Source: Nitrospinaceae bacterium
GTDB taxonomy: Bacteria > UBA8248
Assembly: GCA_018669005.1 (NCBI GenBank)
Contig: JABJAL010000072.1
Span: 124,001-188,000 of the forward strand
Length of the DNA stretch: 64,000 nucleotides
Reading direction: 5' to 3'
Part shown: positions 38,482-47,578 of the stretch, piece by piece
Layout: each line of letters begins with the position of its first letter
Numbering within the stretch: the first letter of the stretch is position 1
Program-made: the position numbers and the translations under genes
Notes under the pieces: model-generated
The model's input: the letters and a program-made list of their open reading frames with translations, nothing else
What the model was told of the DNA's origin: nothing
The model's database searches: none

Positions 38482-39198
38482 CTATTTGTTGTCGGGGATG
38501 CAGAGTGTGAACGACACGCCACCGTTTTGCGGCGTATCTACATTGAAATGGCCGCCCCATAGCCGGGCGGTTAAAAGGGCGCGGTACAGGCCGATGCCCA
38601 CACCCTCGAAGCCTTCTTTTTCCTGCAGGCAGGTGTCTAGCCAATCAAGGGTAGAGCCGGTCTGGTTTGCGGGTAGATTAGCCATGCGGTTTTCAGCGGA
38701 CATGCAAATTTCATTATCCTTGTTCGCCAAGCTTACTAAAATCATTCCGCCTTGTGGCGAAAGAAGAATAACGGCATCGAGAAGGTCGTTGATAAGGGTA
38801 GCGAAACGATTTTTGTCCCCATTAATGTTAAGTGGGGAAGATGGTATTTCTGGTTGAATGCGATAGCCGCGTAGCCTCCGAAGGCGTTTGCTTATTTGCT
38901 CGCTGAAAAGTCCCGCCAAATCAAAATACTCTTGGTTGGGCTCCATGTTGCCTGATTCAATCGTTGTTGTATCGACAAAGTCGCGTACCAATTGATCGAG
39001 ACGAAAGACGGACTCTGATAGTTCGGTGAGGCTTTCGCGGAGACGATATAGATCAGTTTCTTCCGTTAAGTCCTCGAAGCGATTGCGAAACTCAGCGAAA
39101 GGTTTTTCCAGATCGCGGCTTGCCAGGCGCAGAATGAGTGAAGTATTTGGCGGGGTGGTCTCGTATTTTTTTTGTGCGCCATCCGGTTGCGTGCCCAA
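38482..39198 (-). CDS. Histidine-kinase-like protein with degenerate phospho-acceptor
   Basis: A 238-residue soluble protein with the two-part layout of a kinase core. A helical dimerisation segment (about 20-95) is followed by a GHKL ATPase-like domain (about 120-238). Where kinases have SHELRTPL this one reads ASRDLEKPFAEF, so no acceptor histidine is seen. The N-box asparagine region reads NDLLDAVILLSPQGG, with aspartate where a second asparagine is expected, while the G2-like GVGIGLYRA and final GGVSFTLCIP remain. No sensor or membrane segment exists. The TTG start has AAGGA six bases before it. It may act as an adaptor or pseudo-kinase. Confidence 0.7.
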   Translation of the reverse strand: MGTQPDGAQKKYETTPPNTSLILRLASRDLEKPFAEFRNRFEDLTEETDLYRLRESLTELSESVFRLDQLVRDFVDTTTIESGNMEPNQEYFDLAGLFSEQISKRLRRLRGYRIQPEIPSSPLNINGDKNRFATLINDLLDAVILLSPQGGMILVSLANKDNEICMSAENRMANLPANQTGSTLDWLDTCLQEKEGFEGVGIGLYRALLTARLWGGHFNVDTPQNGGVSFTLCIPDNK

Positions 39199-39288
39199 TT
39201 TTTTTCCTTAAAGAATATAGCGTCTGGAAAAATTAGTGATTTGGTGGTCTTGAAAAAACCTTTTAAAAAAAGCGACAACTTGGTCGAA

Positions 39289-39738
39289 TTAAAAAATAAT
39301 ATCCTGGCGTTGCATCTGATTTGCGGCGTCGAGGATGACCTGTGCCGTTCCCCTTGTCATGGGTTCGAGATTTCCCAAATCTTTTAGAGGAACCCACTTG
39401 GCATTATCTATGTCGCTTCCCGGCTTAAGGCTTCCACCCACGGGGCGACAAACGAAATCTACCAGGACATAGTGATACTGTACCCGATTCCAGTTGTCCC
39501 GTGTTATTCGGTCTAATACCGCGCAACGCGAAACGATATCCACGATTAAGCCGGTTTCCTCTAGCGTCTCTCTCTTGCAGGCCTCCTCAAGCGTTTCTCC
39601 CAGTTTTAAAGCGCCACCGGGTACGCTCCAGTTTCCTGCGCCCGGCGCCTTGCCTCGTTGTGCCATCAAGACATTTTTCTCGCTAAAAATTATTGCGCCG
39701 ACACCAGGAATGGGCCGAAGGGGATATATGCGGCTCAT
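39289..39738 (-). CDS. NUDIX hydrolase (MutT-like)
   Basis: A 149-residue single-domain NUDIX enzyme. The box is complete: GALKLGE, seven residues, RETLEETGL (about 48-71). The N-terminal RPIPGVGAIIF and the ADP-ribose-type pattern suggest a nucleoside-diphosphate derivative as substrate, which is not resolvable. The ATG at 39738 has AGGAGA close upstream, better than an earlier start at 39801. It is unrelated in detail to the zinc-ribbon NUDIX protein at 3564-4130. It lies 90 bases before the kinase-like gene on the same strand. Confidence 0.9.
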   Translation of the reverse strand: MSRIYPLRPIPGVGAIIFSEKNVLMAQRGKAPGAGNWSVPGGALKLGETLEEACKRETLEETGLIVDIVSRCAVLDRITRDNWNRVQYHYVLVDFVCRPVGGSLKPGSDIDNAKWVPLKDLGNLEPMTRGTAQVILDAANQMQRQDIIF

Positions 39739-39851
39739 CGTTTCTCCTGAAAAGTGTTTGTGTTGACAGTTATTAAAGGCCAAAAGTAGCATCATATTCA
39801 TTGTAGGGTAAGCGTAAATGTTGACGCATAACTCTTGTCGAGGAAAGTGCC

Positions 39852-40694
39852 GTGCCCCCTGAAATAATCTTTGCTCTTCTCTCCATGTGTTTTCTCGGAA
39901 TGAGCGATTTTCTCTATAAATGGGGCCAGAAGTGGGATTTGCGCGGCGGGCCGTTCATGCTGGTGCAAAATTTTGCCTATATGCCCACAGCTTTTACTTT
40001 GGCATATCTCCGCTCGGATTTGATTTGGAGCCCTGGCCTGTGGTTTGGGTTGCTCAATGGCGCTCTGGCCTTCACCGCGTTTCTTTTTATTCTTTTAGCC
40101 ATGCGCCGGGGCGAGGCGGTTTCTCTGATCCCTATAGTGCGTCTGAATTTTGCCATTACAGCTCTTCTAACGATTACGCTCATAAACGAGGAAGTGAATT
40201 TACTTAAAGGTTTAGCGCTCTTGCTGGCGGGCTCGGCCGTTCTTGTCGGAGGAGGCCGTATCTTTTCGGGGCAGGGTGACAAACGCTCTCTAGCCCTGGC
40301 GCTCGGGGCGATGTGCCTTTTTGGCTTTATCGGTTTGTTTATCAAGCTAGGCCTTGGCATGGGGGCTACGCCTGCGGCGATGACCCTTGCTCAAAGCGTA
40401 GGTGTTTTTTGCATGGCCTTGCCGTTTGCCATCTATTCAGGAGATCCACTGCCCAAGCGGGGAGGCGCCCTTTGGGTGCCCCTTATGTGTGGCGTGTTGA
40501 CCTCGTCCAGCTATGTTTCTCTCTCGGTTGGCTTCACACATGGAGATGCCGTGGTTATAGCGCCCATTGCCCAGCTTAGTTTTGTTCTTACAGGTATCCT
40601 GGCGATTATTTTTCTCGGAGAGCGCCTCTCTATTCAAAAAAGTATCGGGGCGGCTTGCGCTGTGGTGTCTATCCTTATTTTCGCGATGGCATAA
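39852..40694 (+). CDS. EamA/DMT family transporter
   Basis: Inner-membrane carrier of 280 residues with ten hydrophobic segments in two EamA repeats (about 3-130 and 145-278). The second half ends with the family-typical FLGERLSIQKSIGAACAVVSI. Drug/metabolite transporters export or import amino acids, nucleotides or unknown metabolites; no specificity can be read. The GTG start leads directly into the first membrane helix. It is divergent from the NUDIX gene and converges with the CoA-transferase gene. Confidence 0.88.
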   Translation: MPPEIIFALLSMCFLGMSDFLYKWGQKWDLRGGPFMLVQNFAYMPTAFTLAYLRSDLIWSPGLWFGLLNGALAFTAFLFILLAMRRGEAVSLIPIVRLNFAITALLTITLINEEVNLLKGLALLLAGSAVLVGGGRIFSGQGDKRSLALALGAMCLFGFIGLFIKLGLGMGATPAAMTLAQSVGVFCMALPFAIYSGDPLPKRGGALWVPLMCGVLTSSSYVSLSVGFTHGDAVVIAPIAQLSFVLTGILAIIFLGERLSIQKSIGAACAVVSILIFAMA

Positions 40695-40701
40695 ATTTTT
40701 T

Positions 40702-41880
40702 TTAAACCACATCTACTTTTCGGAGTTGATTAATCTCCTCGGAGTTCATTCCCAACCACGAGTTTAATATTTCATCGGAGTGCGCCCCGAGCGGCGGGCC
40801 AGTCCACCGAATTGTAAGCGGTGTTTCCGACATGCGCGGTGTTACGTTTTGCATGGGAACTTCTCCGAAGTCGGTATCCGGGACTGCCTTGATGAGTTCT
40901 CTTTGCTGGAAATGGGGGTCTGCAAAAATATCTTCGATGTCATAAACAGGCATTGCGGTAACGCCGGCGGCATTAAAAATATTCATGTTTTCATTGCAGG
41001 ATTTAGCGCTGATTTCGTTGGCGATGATGTTGTCTAAACTTGGATCATTGGAGACACGGGCGACATTGTTCTTAAAGCGGGCATCTTCAATAAGATCGGC
41101 GCACCCTATACTTTTCGCCAGACGCTCGAACATGTGTTGAGTCGAGGCCGAAATGGCGATCCATTTGCCGTCCTTAGTTGAATAACAGTTTCTGGGAGAT
41201 GAGTTTTCAGAAAGGTTGCCTGTTCGGCGATATTTTTTCCCGTTTAAAACGAACTCTGCGGCATGTGGGCCAAGGATAGAAAAAAGTGGCTCATAGAGCG
41301 CCAGGTCGATAGTTTGACCTTTTCCGCCCCCCAGTGCATCACGCTGATACAGGGCAAACATGGTGGAAGATACGCCATAGAGTCCAGCCGTCATATCGGC
41401 AATCGGAACAGGGGGCAGCAGTGGCGGGGAATCCGGAAAACCGTTTATCGCGCTGAAACCAGAGGCGGCCTCGACCAGTGTTCCGAATCCCGGTCGATCC
41501 CGGTAAGGCCCATCCTGCCCCCAACCGGAAATTCTAACCACAATGAGGCCTGGATTTATTTTATGAAGTGTCTCGGGGGAGAGCCCCCAGGCTTCAAGCT
41601 TGCCGGGAAAAAAATTCTCCGCCAGCACATCGGCTTCGGCGACAAGTTTTTTTAGAATTTCCTGGCCAGCGGATTGGGATAAATCCAGCGTTAATGATTT
41701 TTTCCCCCGACCGTATACTTTCCACCAGGAGGGATTCCATGCGCGTAGTGTGTCTCCGCGCTTGGGAACTTCAATCTTTACTACCTCCGCGCCTGCATCG
41801 GCGAGAAGCATGCCGTAGAAGCCTCCGACAATTAGGCGGGTTAAATCGAGGACTCTTACCCCTTCTATCGGCCCAGGCAT
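40702..41880 (-). CDS. Family III CoA-transferase (CaiB/BaiF type)
   Basis: Transfers CoA between organic acids through an aspartyl-CoA intermediate. The N-terminal GVRVLDLTRLIVGGFYGMLLADAGAEVVKIE written over residues 7-37 is classical, and the catalytic aspartate is visible in PVPIADMTAGLYG (about 160-172). Length 392 is standard. Donor and acceptor cannot be told; formyl, oxalate, carnitine and benzylsuccinate enzymes share these features. It stands alone between two unrelated genes. Confidence 0.93.
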   Translation of the reverse strand: MPGPIEGVRVLDLTRLIVGGFYGMLLADAGAEVVKIEVPKRGDTLRAWNPSWWKVYGRGKKSLTLDLSQSAGQEILKKLVAEADVLAENFFPGKLEAWGLSPETLHKINPGLIVVRISGWGQDGPYRDRPGFGTLVEAASGFSAINGFPDSPPLLPPVPIADMTAGLYGVSSTMFALYQRDALGGGKGQTIDLALYEPLFSILGPHAAEFVLNGKKYRRTGNLSENSSPRNCYSTKDGKWIAISASTQHMFERLAKSIGCADLIEDARFKNNVARVSNDPSLDNIIANEISAKSCNENMNIFNAAGVTAMPVYDIEDIFADPHFQQRELIKAVPDTDFGEVPMQNVTPRMSETPLTIRWTGPPLGAHSDEILNSWLGMNSEEINQLRKVDVV

Positions 41881-41951
41881 CGTTGTTTACCTCTTTTAGC
41901 CCATATCTGGTCGGTTGCGAAGAATTCTCTGTCAGGAAACTACCCGTTAAT

Positions 41952-42623
41952 TTATTCCCAATTAAGATAATTCAAATAACCTACGACCGGTATATCTACT
42001 TGAACAGAAAGTCCCAATGCCTGTTTGTGCGCCTGTATGGTTTTCAAATGCGCATAGGCTTCCCAGAGAACATGGCGGAAAGTTTGTTCGAGGTCGTAAT
42101 GATAAAGATCGGAGTTGTTTTCGTCTCTCCAAAATCCTCGGGGATGGGATTTCATTACGATATTCTCCGTCCATTCCTTCAATCCGTCTCCCGTGGACCA
42201 TTGATGATCTTCTGGAATGTGTCTTGATTGCACTTTTTCACGAAGACTTCTGAGATTCTCGTTGCCCAGAATCTCCCATGCGAGGTCCGAGGCATCTTGA
42301 ACGGCAGCAAGCAAATCCTGTTTTTCGTGAAATCGTTTGGGATCCAGCAAACGATCGGCACCGCCTGTGTCGAGGAGAGTTTTCTCTCTTGGGGGGTTGT
42401 CACCGAAAAGCGCTACACCCCAAATATCCAGAAACCAACGGTAATGCGCGTATGCGATGTGGCTGACCTGTTGCCTGATTGACCAGGCACCCCAGCTTTT
42501 TTCCAGGTGGGTAGCGTCCATCTGTTCATCGTTAATGTCTTGAATCTCTCTTTTGATCATACCGGGAATCTCTGGATACTCGGGAAATACTTGTTGCCCG
42601 GAGGTGGTAAGGTCATCGCTCAT
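41952..42623 (-). CDS. DinB-like four-helix metal-binding protein
   Basis: A 223-residue soluble protein resembling the DinB/YfiT superfamily of thiol-dependent transferases and hydrolases. Candidate metal-binding histidines sit in SIRQQVSHIAYAHYRWF (about 49-65) and in RHVLWEAYAHLKTIQAHK near the C-terminus (about 183-200), which is where the superfamily places its three ligands. Tryptophan content is high. It is somewhat longer than most DinB proteins. Substrate unknown. It lies 71 bases before the CoA-transferase gene on the same strand, so they may be co-transcribed. Confidence 0.7.
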   Translation of the reverse strand: MSDDLTTSGQQVFPEYPEIPGMIKREIQDINDEQMDATHLEKSWGAWSIRQQVSHIAYAHYRWFLDIWGVALFGDNPPREKTLLDTGGADRLLDPKRFHEKQDLLAAVQDASDLAWEILGNENLRSLREKVQSRHIPEDHQWSTGDGLKEWTENIVMKSHPRGFWRDENNSDLYHYDLEQTFRHVLWEAYAHLKTIQAHKQALGLSVQVDIPVVGYLNYLNWE

Positions 42624-42697
42624 TGTTGGATGGTCCTTTAATAAAAGTCGAATTCTTTCACGAAAGATTTGCGTTGATATGAGTATTAATAACCGAA

Positions 42698-43663
42698 TTG
42701 GACATGCCGCGCTATGGCATCTCTCCAGGGCGTGCGATAATTGTGTTTATTAATTTCATCTGGCAAAGGCGGTTATATATTTTGTTTGATTTCTTTTCGG
42801 CAATTCCTCCTGAGTATCGTGCGCTTTTAGGAAGTTTTTTCTTCTCGTGTAATCAAATGATTGTTCGCCGCCTGACGGAGCGAGCCTCACCGTTGACAAT
42901 AACGATGATGGTCAATTTTTGGATGGCCGTCACGGCGATATTCTTGGTTCCAATCTTTGATTCATTTGATGGCGATATTTATCTGGCGCTTCTTTTTTTT
43001 CTCGGAGTGGGTTTTTTAGGGCAGGCGACAGCTCGATTTTTGGCGTACTGGTCGAATACTCTTATCGGCGTGAGTCGAACGAATACGGTTGTAGCTGGCT
43101 CTCCGATTGGGGCGGCCATAATGGGTGTGGTAATTCTAGGCGAGCGTCCATCCATTGAAATATGGATCGGCATGGTTTTTATTGTTGTAGGTCTGATTGT
43201 GTTAACAAGCGAAAGGGGGGGTGGAAGCTACCCCTTGAGAATGTATACCTATGCTTTTATTGCGATGCTGGCTTTCTCTATTACGCCTTACTTGCGAAAA
43301 GGCGCGATGACGGCTCTAAGCGCGCCAGCGTTCGGGGTAATCGTTTCAACAATCATTGCGAATGCTACGCTAATGACGACCTCTCGTTTTATGGCTGGCC
43401 CGCAGAAATTTGAATTTAGTCGCTCCCTTGCTTTGGCCAGTATTCCGGCGGGTATTTTTGCCATGGCGGCGGCGCTTAATTTTTGGACTGCTTTGAGAGA
43501 TGGTCCATTGACGGTGATATCACCGCTCGTGCGGATGACCCCGATTTTTGTGATAATACTCTCGGCTATTTTCTTAAGAGGCAAGGAAATCATCACGATG
43601 CGGCTGATTCTGGCAACAGGAGTCGTTGTTATCGGTGCCGCTTTGATTACGGCAAATCCGTGA
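42698..43663 (+). CDS. EamA/DMT family transporter
   Basis: Second drug/metabolite-type carrier in the window, with ten membrane segments in two halves and the hinge VVAGSPIGAAIMGVVILGERPS typical of EamA repeats split near residues 128-149. The 5' end is uncertain: the TTG at 42698 and ATG at 42704 both give a long polar lead, while the family usually begins near IPPEYRALLGSFFF. No strong ribosome binding site decides. It is not a close copy of the carrier at 39.9 kb. Substrate unknown. Confidence 0.82.
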   Translation: MDMPRYGISPGRAIIVFINFIWQRRLYILFDFFSAIPPEYRALLGSFFFSCNQMIVRRLTERASPLTITMMVNFWMAVTAIFLVPIFDSFDGDIYLALLFFLGVGFLGQATARFLAYWSNTLIGVSRTNTVVAGSPIGAAIMGVVILGERPSIEIWIGMVFIVVGLIVLTSERGGGSYPLRMYTYAFIAMLAFSITPYLRKGAMTALSAPAFGVIVSTIIANATLMTTSRFMAGPQKFEFSRSLALASIPAGIFAMAAALNFWTALRDGPLTVISPLVRMTPIFVIILSAIFLRGKEIITMRLILATGVVVIGAALITANP

Positions 43664-43712
43664 TGTTATGGAGTATAGATTAGGGTCTGAGAGGGCTTGC
43701 TGGTATTGCTTA

Positions 43713-43742
43713 TTGACCGAAACCTCAATTTTTTGCGACAAT
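43713..43742 (+). promoter_or_regulatory. Candidate promoter of the aldehyde oxidoreductase cluster
   Basis: TTGACC (43713-43718) and GACAAT (43737-43742) are separated by 18 bases, about 85 bases before the ferredoxin start. The -35 matches at five of six positions, the -10 at four. Confidence 0.4.
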
Positions 43743-43827
43743 TTCATTATCACAAAGAGATAAATAGTGAATCCGGGAGATTCCAGGTTAGTTTTATCCG
43801 GCACGTTTCGCTTATTAAGGAGAGAGG

Positions 43828-44310
43828 ATGAAAGCACTTAAGATTGTTCCCGAAAATTGCACAGGTTGCATGCGATGTGAACTCGCTTGCTCCTATATGC
43901 AGACCGGGACATTTCAGCCGTCGAAATCGGTTATCCGGGTTTCGGCTTTTGAAACACATACGAGTTATTCGCCTTACACCTGTCCTCAATGCGACGAGGG
44001 TTGGTGTATGACGGCATGTCCCGTCGAGGCGATTAATATTAGTGGGGTGGGAGCCAAGAATGTTGTGTCTGACATTTGCGTTGGATGCAAGTTGTGCACG
44101 ATTTCTTGCCCTTATGGAACTATATTCTACGATCCTGATTTACATAAGGCGTTCAAGTGTGACCTCTGCAGCGGTTCACCGGCTTGCGTTGAGGTTTGTC
44201 CACGTGACGCTATTTTATATGAAGAGGCCGAAGTGACGGACTGGGTTGGCCCGTTTGCCACCGAGCGCTCGAAAGGCCCGGGTGGTTTACTTACGGTGAG
44301 GGCAAACTAA
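43828..44310 (+). CDS. aorA: Four-cluster ferredoxin, AorA-like electron-transfer subunit
   Basis: A 160-residue iron-sulfur protein with sixteen cysteines arranged for four [4Fe-4S] clusters: C11/14/17/21, C52/55/60/64, one set near 84-94 and one near 110-122. It belongs to the HycB/AorA-type ferredoxin-like subunits. A strong AAGGAGAG ribosome binding site precedes the ATG. Its stop overlaps the next ATG (TAATG). In the characterised Aromatoleum AorABC enzyme such a subunit forms a wire between catalytic and FAD subunits; the same role is inferred here from gene order. Confidence 0.88.
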   Translation: MKALKIVPENCTGCMRCELACSYMQTGTFQPSKSVIRVSAFETHTSYSPYTCPQCDEGWCMTACPVEAINISGVGAKNVVSDICVGCKLCTISCPYGTIFYDPDLHKAFKCDLCSGSPACVEVCPRDAILYEEAEVTDWVGPFATERSKGPGGLLTVRAN

Positions 44311-45611
44311 TGGCTAAACGTCACGTCATCGTCGGCGGCGGGACTGCCGGTTGGAACGCAATTTCAACGATACGAGAGATCGACAAAGGAGAGTCGGAGA
44401 TTGTTCTAGTGTCTGACGAAAATCCTTATTCTCGAATGGTTCTTCCGTATTATCTTTCGCAAGAAATTGGCGAATCACATGTGTATACGGCATCTGAAAC
44501 GCAACTAGGCAAGCTCAATGTCGAAACACGTCTTGGCCGACGGGCGACTACGTTAAACCCTGACAACAACAGGCTTGTTCTCGATAATGGTGATGAGATT
44601 GACTACGATAATTTGTTGATTGCCACCGGATCTTCTCCGGTTCGGGCTCCGGTGCCGGGAGCTGATGGAGGCGATGTTCACAGCTTTTGGACGCTTGGGC
44701 AGGCGCGTGAGGTGACAGCTGGGTTAAAACCTGGTTCACAGGTTGCCATGATAGGTGCCGGTTTTATTTCATTTACCATCTTAAATGCGTTGATCAAGCG
44801 TGGCGTTGAACTCACGATCATAGAAATCGCTCCAAGAATTCTTCCGCGTATGGTGGATGACGAAGGGGCGGCGATTGTTCAGGGGTGGCTTGAAGAGCGC
44901 GGCATTAAAATCATGGCAGGTGTGGAGGTGACTTCGATTGAGGATGTCTCTGGTGGCGGCAAAACTGTGAAGCTAAAGTCGGGCGCTGATGTCGATGCTG
45001 ATCTTGTGATTATGGCGACGGGAATTAAAACAAATCTTGAATGGCTCGAGGGCTCTGGAATTGAAGTGAACCAGGGCGTTCTAGTAAACGACCATCTTCG
45101 CTCAAGCGAATCGAATGTCTATGCGGCGGGTGATGTGGCCGAGGGGCCAGATCTGTTGTCGGATGGCAAGGTGGTGCATGCCATAGAGCCTACCGCTATG
45201 CAGCATGGTCGCGTGGTCGGCGCCAATATGGCTGGCGTGGACACGGCCTTTGAGGGCAGCCTGCTTATGAACATCGTTGATGTTCTGGATCTTGAGATAG
45301 CCAGTTTTGGCCGCTGGGATGACGAGGAGCTGGAGGTTGTTCGAGTGGTTAAGGCGGATCGTCCTGCCTATCGAAAACTGCTTTTTGAGGAAGGTCGTCT
45401 TGTGGGTGCAATTTTGTTGGGCCGGACAAGAGACATCTGGGCGACTAACGATGTGGGAATGATCAAGGGGCTTGTACAGAGCAAATGTGATTTATCTGAA
45501 TGGAAGGCGCATCTCAAGAAAAATCCATTTGATATTAAACGTGCATATCTGGCTGCGGGAGCTGCGGGCAATTTGATTCCACAGACGCTTCTGGGGCGTC
45601 CCTCCGTATAG
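44310..45611 (+). CDS. aorC: FAD/NAD-binding oxidoreductase, AorC-like
   Basis: A 433-residue flavoprotein of the pyridine-nucleotide-disulfide-type fold. The FAD motif VIVGGGTAGWNA is at about 6-17, the NAD-binding glycines (VAMIGAGFISFTIL) near 145-158 and the second FAD contact NVYAAGDVAEG near 270-280. No redox-active CxxC pair is present, in line with NAD(P)H:acceptor enzymes such as rubredoxin or nitrite reductase subunits. Translationally coupled to the ferredoxin gene and followed by the tungsten subunit, it should exchange electrons with NAD. Confidence 0.87.
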   Translation: MAKRHVIVGGGTAGWNAISTIREIDKGESEIVLVSDENPYSRMVLPYYLSQEIGESHVYTASETQLGKLNVETRLGRRATTLNPDNNRLVLDNGDEIDYDNLLIATGSSPVRAPVPGADGGDVHSFWTLGQAREVTAGLKPGSQVAMIGAGFISFTILNALIKRGVELTIIEIAPRILPRMVDDEGAAIVQGWLEERGIKIMAGVEVTSIEDVSGGGKTVKLKSGADVDADLVIMATGIKTNLEWLEGSGIEVNQGVLVNDHLRSSESNVYAAGDVAEGPDLLSDGKVVHAIEPTAMQHGRVVGANMAGVDTAFEGSLLMNIVDVLDLEIASFGRWDDEELEVVRVVKADRPAYRKLLFEEGRLVGAILLGRTRDIWATNDVGMIKGLVQSKCDLSEWKAHLKKNPFDIKRAYLAAGAAGNLIPQTLLGRPSV

Positions 45612-45650
45612 GAGCGGCATGTTGCGGTCATTTAATTATATCGGGAGAAA

Positions 45651-47546
45651 GTGACATTGAGCGAATCACACGCGTTTGCGGGGAAAATCCTCCGAGTGGA
45701 CCTGACGGCCGGAAATACATGGGGCGATCCATTTACCCCCGAGGACCAGCGGAAATATTTGGGCGGCGCATGTCTGGGGGCGAAAATTCTTTGGGAGGAA
45801 GTGCCCCCCGAGGTGGAATGGGACCACCCGGCTAATCGTCTTGTCTTGGCCACTGGGCCACTTGCGGGTCTTCCAGTGTGGGGCACCGGCGGGCTCACCG
45901 TTGTTACGCGTGGTGCGCTGACTGGTGGGGCTACTAACACGAATGCTAACGGTTTTTTCGGTGCCAATCTAAAGCATTGTGGCTATGACGCTATCGTCCT
46001 CCAAGGGCGTTCTGAGGGCTGGGTCTATGTCCATATCCAGGGTGATCGGGTGGAGCTCAAGGATGCATCCCACCTCCTGGGGAAAGATACCTGGGAAACG
46101 CAGCAGGCCCTCGAAAAAGAACTTGGCCTCAGCGGGCACCAGCTCAGTGTTTATTCTATTGGCCCGGCGGGTGAGAATCTGGTTCGCTTTGCCGCCATTC
46201 AGGGCGATTACGGCCACGTGGCGAGCAAGAACGGCTGCGGTGCAGTTATGGGCTCCAAGAATGTTAAGGCTGTGGTCATTGAGCGGGGTGGCAAGGCTCT
46301 CTCTGTTGCACATCTAAAGGCGCTCTACGCTGCGGCTGACGAGATTGCCCATAGCCTACAGACCGACCCAAGTACAAAGGGTCTTTACGCTTACGGAACG
46401 CTGGGCGGAGTCCGGAATCAGATAGCAGGGGGATCACTGCCGATTCGCAATTACACGACGAACGAATGGCCTGAGGGGGTGGATACCAAGAAATGGGAGG
46501 GACGTAGCCTCCGTGAAGGATTTGATCACCGGGGCCATCAGTGCAACTCATGCGGGATGCATCACTGCCATATGCAGGTGATCGCTTCTGGGGCCCATAA
46601 GGGAGAAATCGTCGACGAGCCCGAGTACGAGGGTTGGGCTGGAGCAGGATGGGCTACCGGGGCCACGGAGCCCCAGGAAGTCACCTGGATGAATACACAG
46701 CTCGACCGGGCCTGTGTGGACGTGAACGAGTGGGGCTGGCTCTGTGGATGGGTGATGGAATGCCAGGAAAAGGGGTACATCACTGATAGTGATCTTGGTT
46801 TTCGGCTTGAATGGGGAGATATTGAAGGTGCTAATCGGTTGCTTCAAATGATTAGCCGTCGTGAGGGCATGGGAGATCTTTTGGCCGAGGGGGTTAAGCG
46901 AGCGTCCGAAAAACTAGGAGGCGAGGCGGCAGATTGCGCTATTTATACCATGAAGGGCGACTCTCCAAGAGGGCACGACCACCGAGCCAGATGGGAGGAG
47001 ATGCTGGACACCTGTACTGGTAGCGGCGGGACGCTGGACACCGCTCCGCCCGTATTTCCGACCGAAATGGGTATGCCGGCCAGGGTGGAGCCCCAGGACC
47101 CTGATGCAGTGCCCAAAATGGTGGGTACCATGCGGGGGAGACGGCATTTTGAGGATTCTCTGGGCATTTGCGCTTTCACCTCACGTACAAGGTTGGAAAT
47201 TCTTTGCCGTTCGGTCGAGGCCGCGACGGGCTGGGACATCCGGCGCGAGGAGGCAATGAACATTGGCCGGAGGTCAGCCACACTGATGCGAGCCTTTAAC
47301 CTGCGCTGTGGCATCGGGCCCGAACTCGAACGCCCCTCGAAGCGCTACGGCTCCACCCCGGTGGACGGACCAGTGAAGGGTGTTTCTGTCATGGAACAAT
47401 GGGAGAAAATGCTCGATATTTGGTACGAGACAGTTGGTTATGACCGTAAATCAGGGCGTCCCAATCCGGATACGCTTATCGAGCTTGATCTTGAAGAGTT
47501 AATTGAGCCGTTATGGGGCAAAGAAGCGGCTGCCAAGGCCAAATAA
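45651..47546 (+). CDS. aorB: Tungsten-containing aldehyde:ferredoxin oxidoreductase family catalytic subunit
   Basis: Oxidises aldehydes to acids (or the reverse) at a tungsto-bispterin centre. The 631 residues show the AOR N-terminal domain (GKILRVDLTAG; RKYLGGACLGAKIL; NRLVLATGPLAG) and the pterin-binding segments (YSIGPAGENLVRFAAI; ASKNGCGAVMGSKNVKAV). The cluster cysteines lie at C298, C301, C306 and C507 (SLGICAF). The third cysteine is one residue further away than the CX2CX3C of Pyrococcus AOR. The start is GTG at 45651 or TTG at 45657. Neighbouring genes supply the electron path and a MoaD-like protein. Confidence 0.92.
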   Translation: MTLSESHAFAGKILRVDLTAGNTWGDPFTPEDQRKYLGGACLGAKILWEEVPPEVEWDHPANRLVLATGPLAGLPVWGTGGLTVVTRGALTGGATNTNANGFFGANLKHCGYDAIVLQGRSEGWVYVHIQGDRVELKDASHLLGKDTWETQQALEKELGLSGHQLSVYSIGPAGENLVRFAAIQGDYGHVASKNGCGAVMGSKNVKAVVIERGGKALSVAHLKALYAAADEIAHSLQTDPSTKGLYAYGTLGGVRNQIAGGSLPIRNYTTNEWPEGVDTKKWEGRSLREGFDHRGHQCNSCGMHHCHMQVIASGAHKGEIVDEPEYEGWAGAGWATGATEPQEVTWMNTQLDRACVDVNEWGWLCGWVMECQEKGYITDSDLGFRLEWGDIEGANRLLQMISRREGMGDLLAEGVKRASEKLGGEAADCAIYTMKGDSPRGHDHRARWEEMLDTCTGSGGTLDTAPPVFPTEMGMPARVEPQDPDAVPKMVGTMRGRRHFEDSLGICAFTSRTRLEILCRSVEAATGWDIRREEAMNIGRRSATLMRAFNLRCGIGPELERPSKRYGSTPVDGPVKGVSVMEQWEKMLDIWYETVGYDRKSGRPNPDTLIELDLEELIEPLWGKEAAAKAK

Positions 47547-47578
47547 CGGTTGATATCACGCGCCGCTTGGAGAAAACC

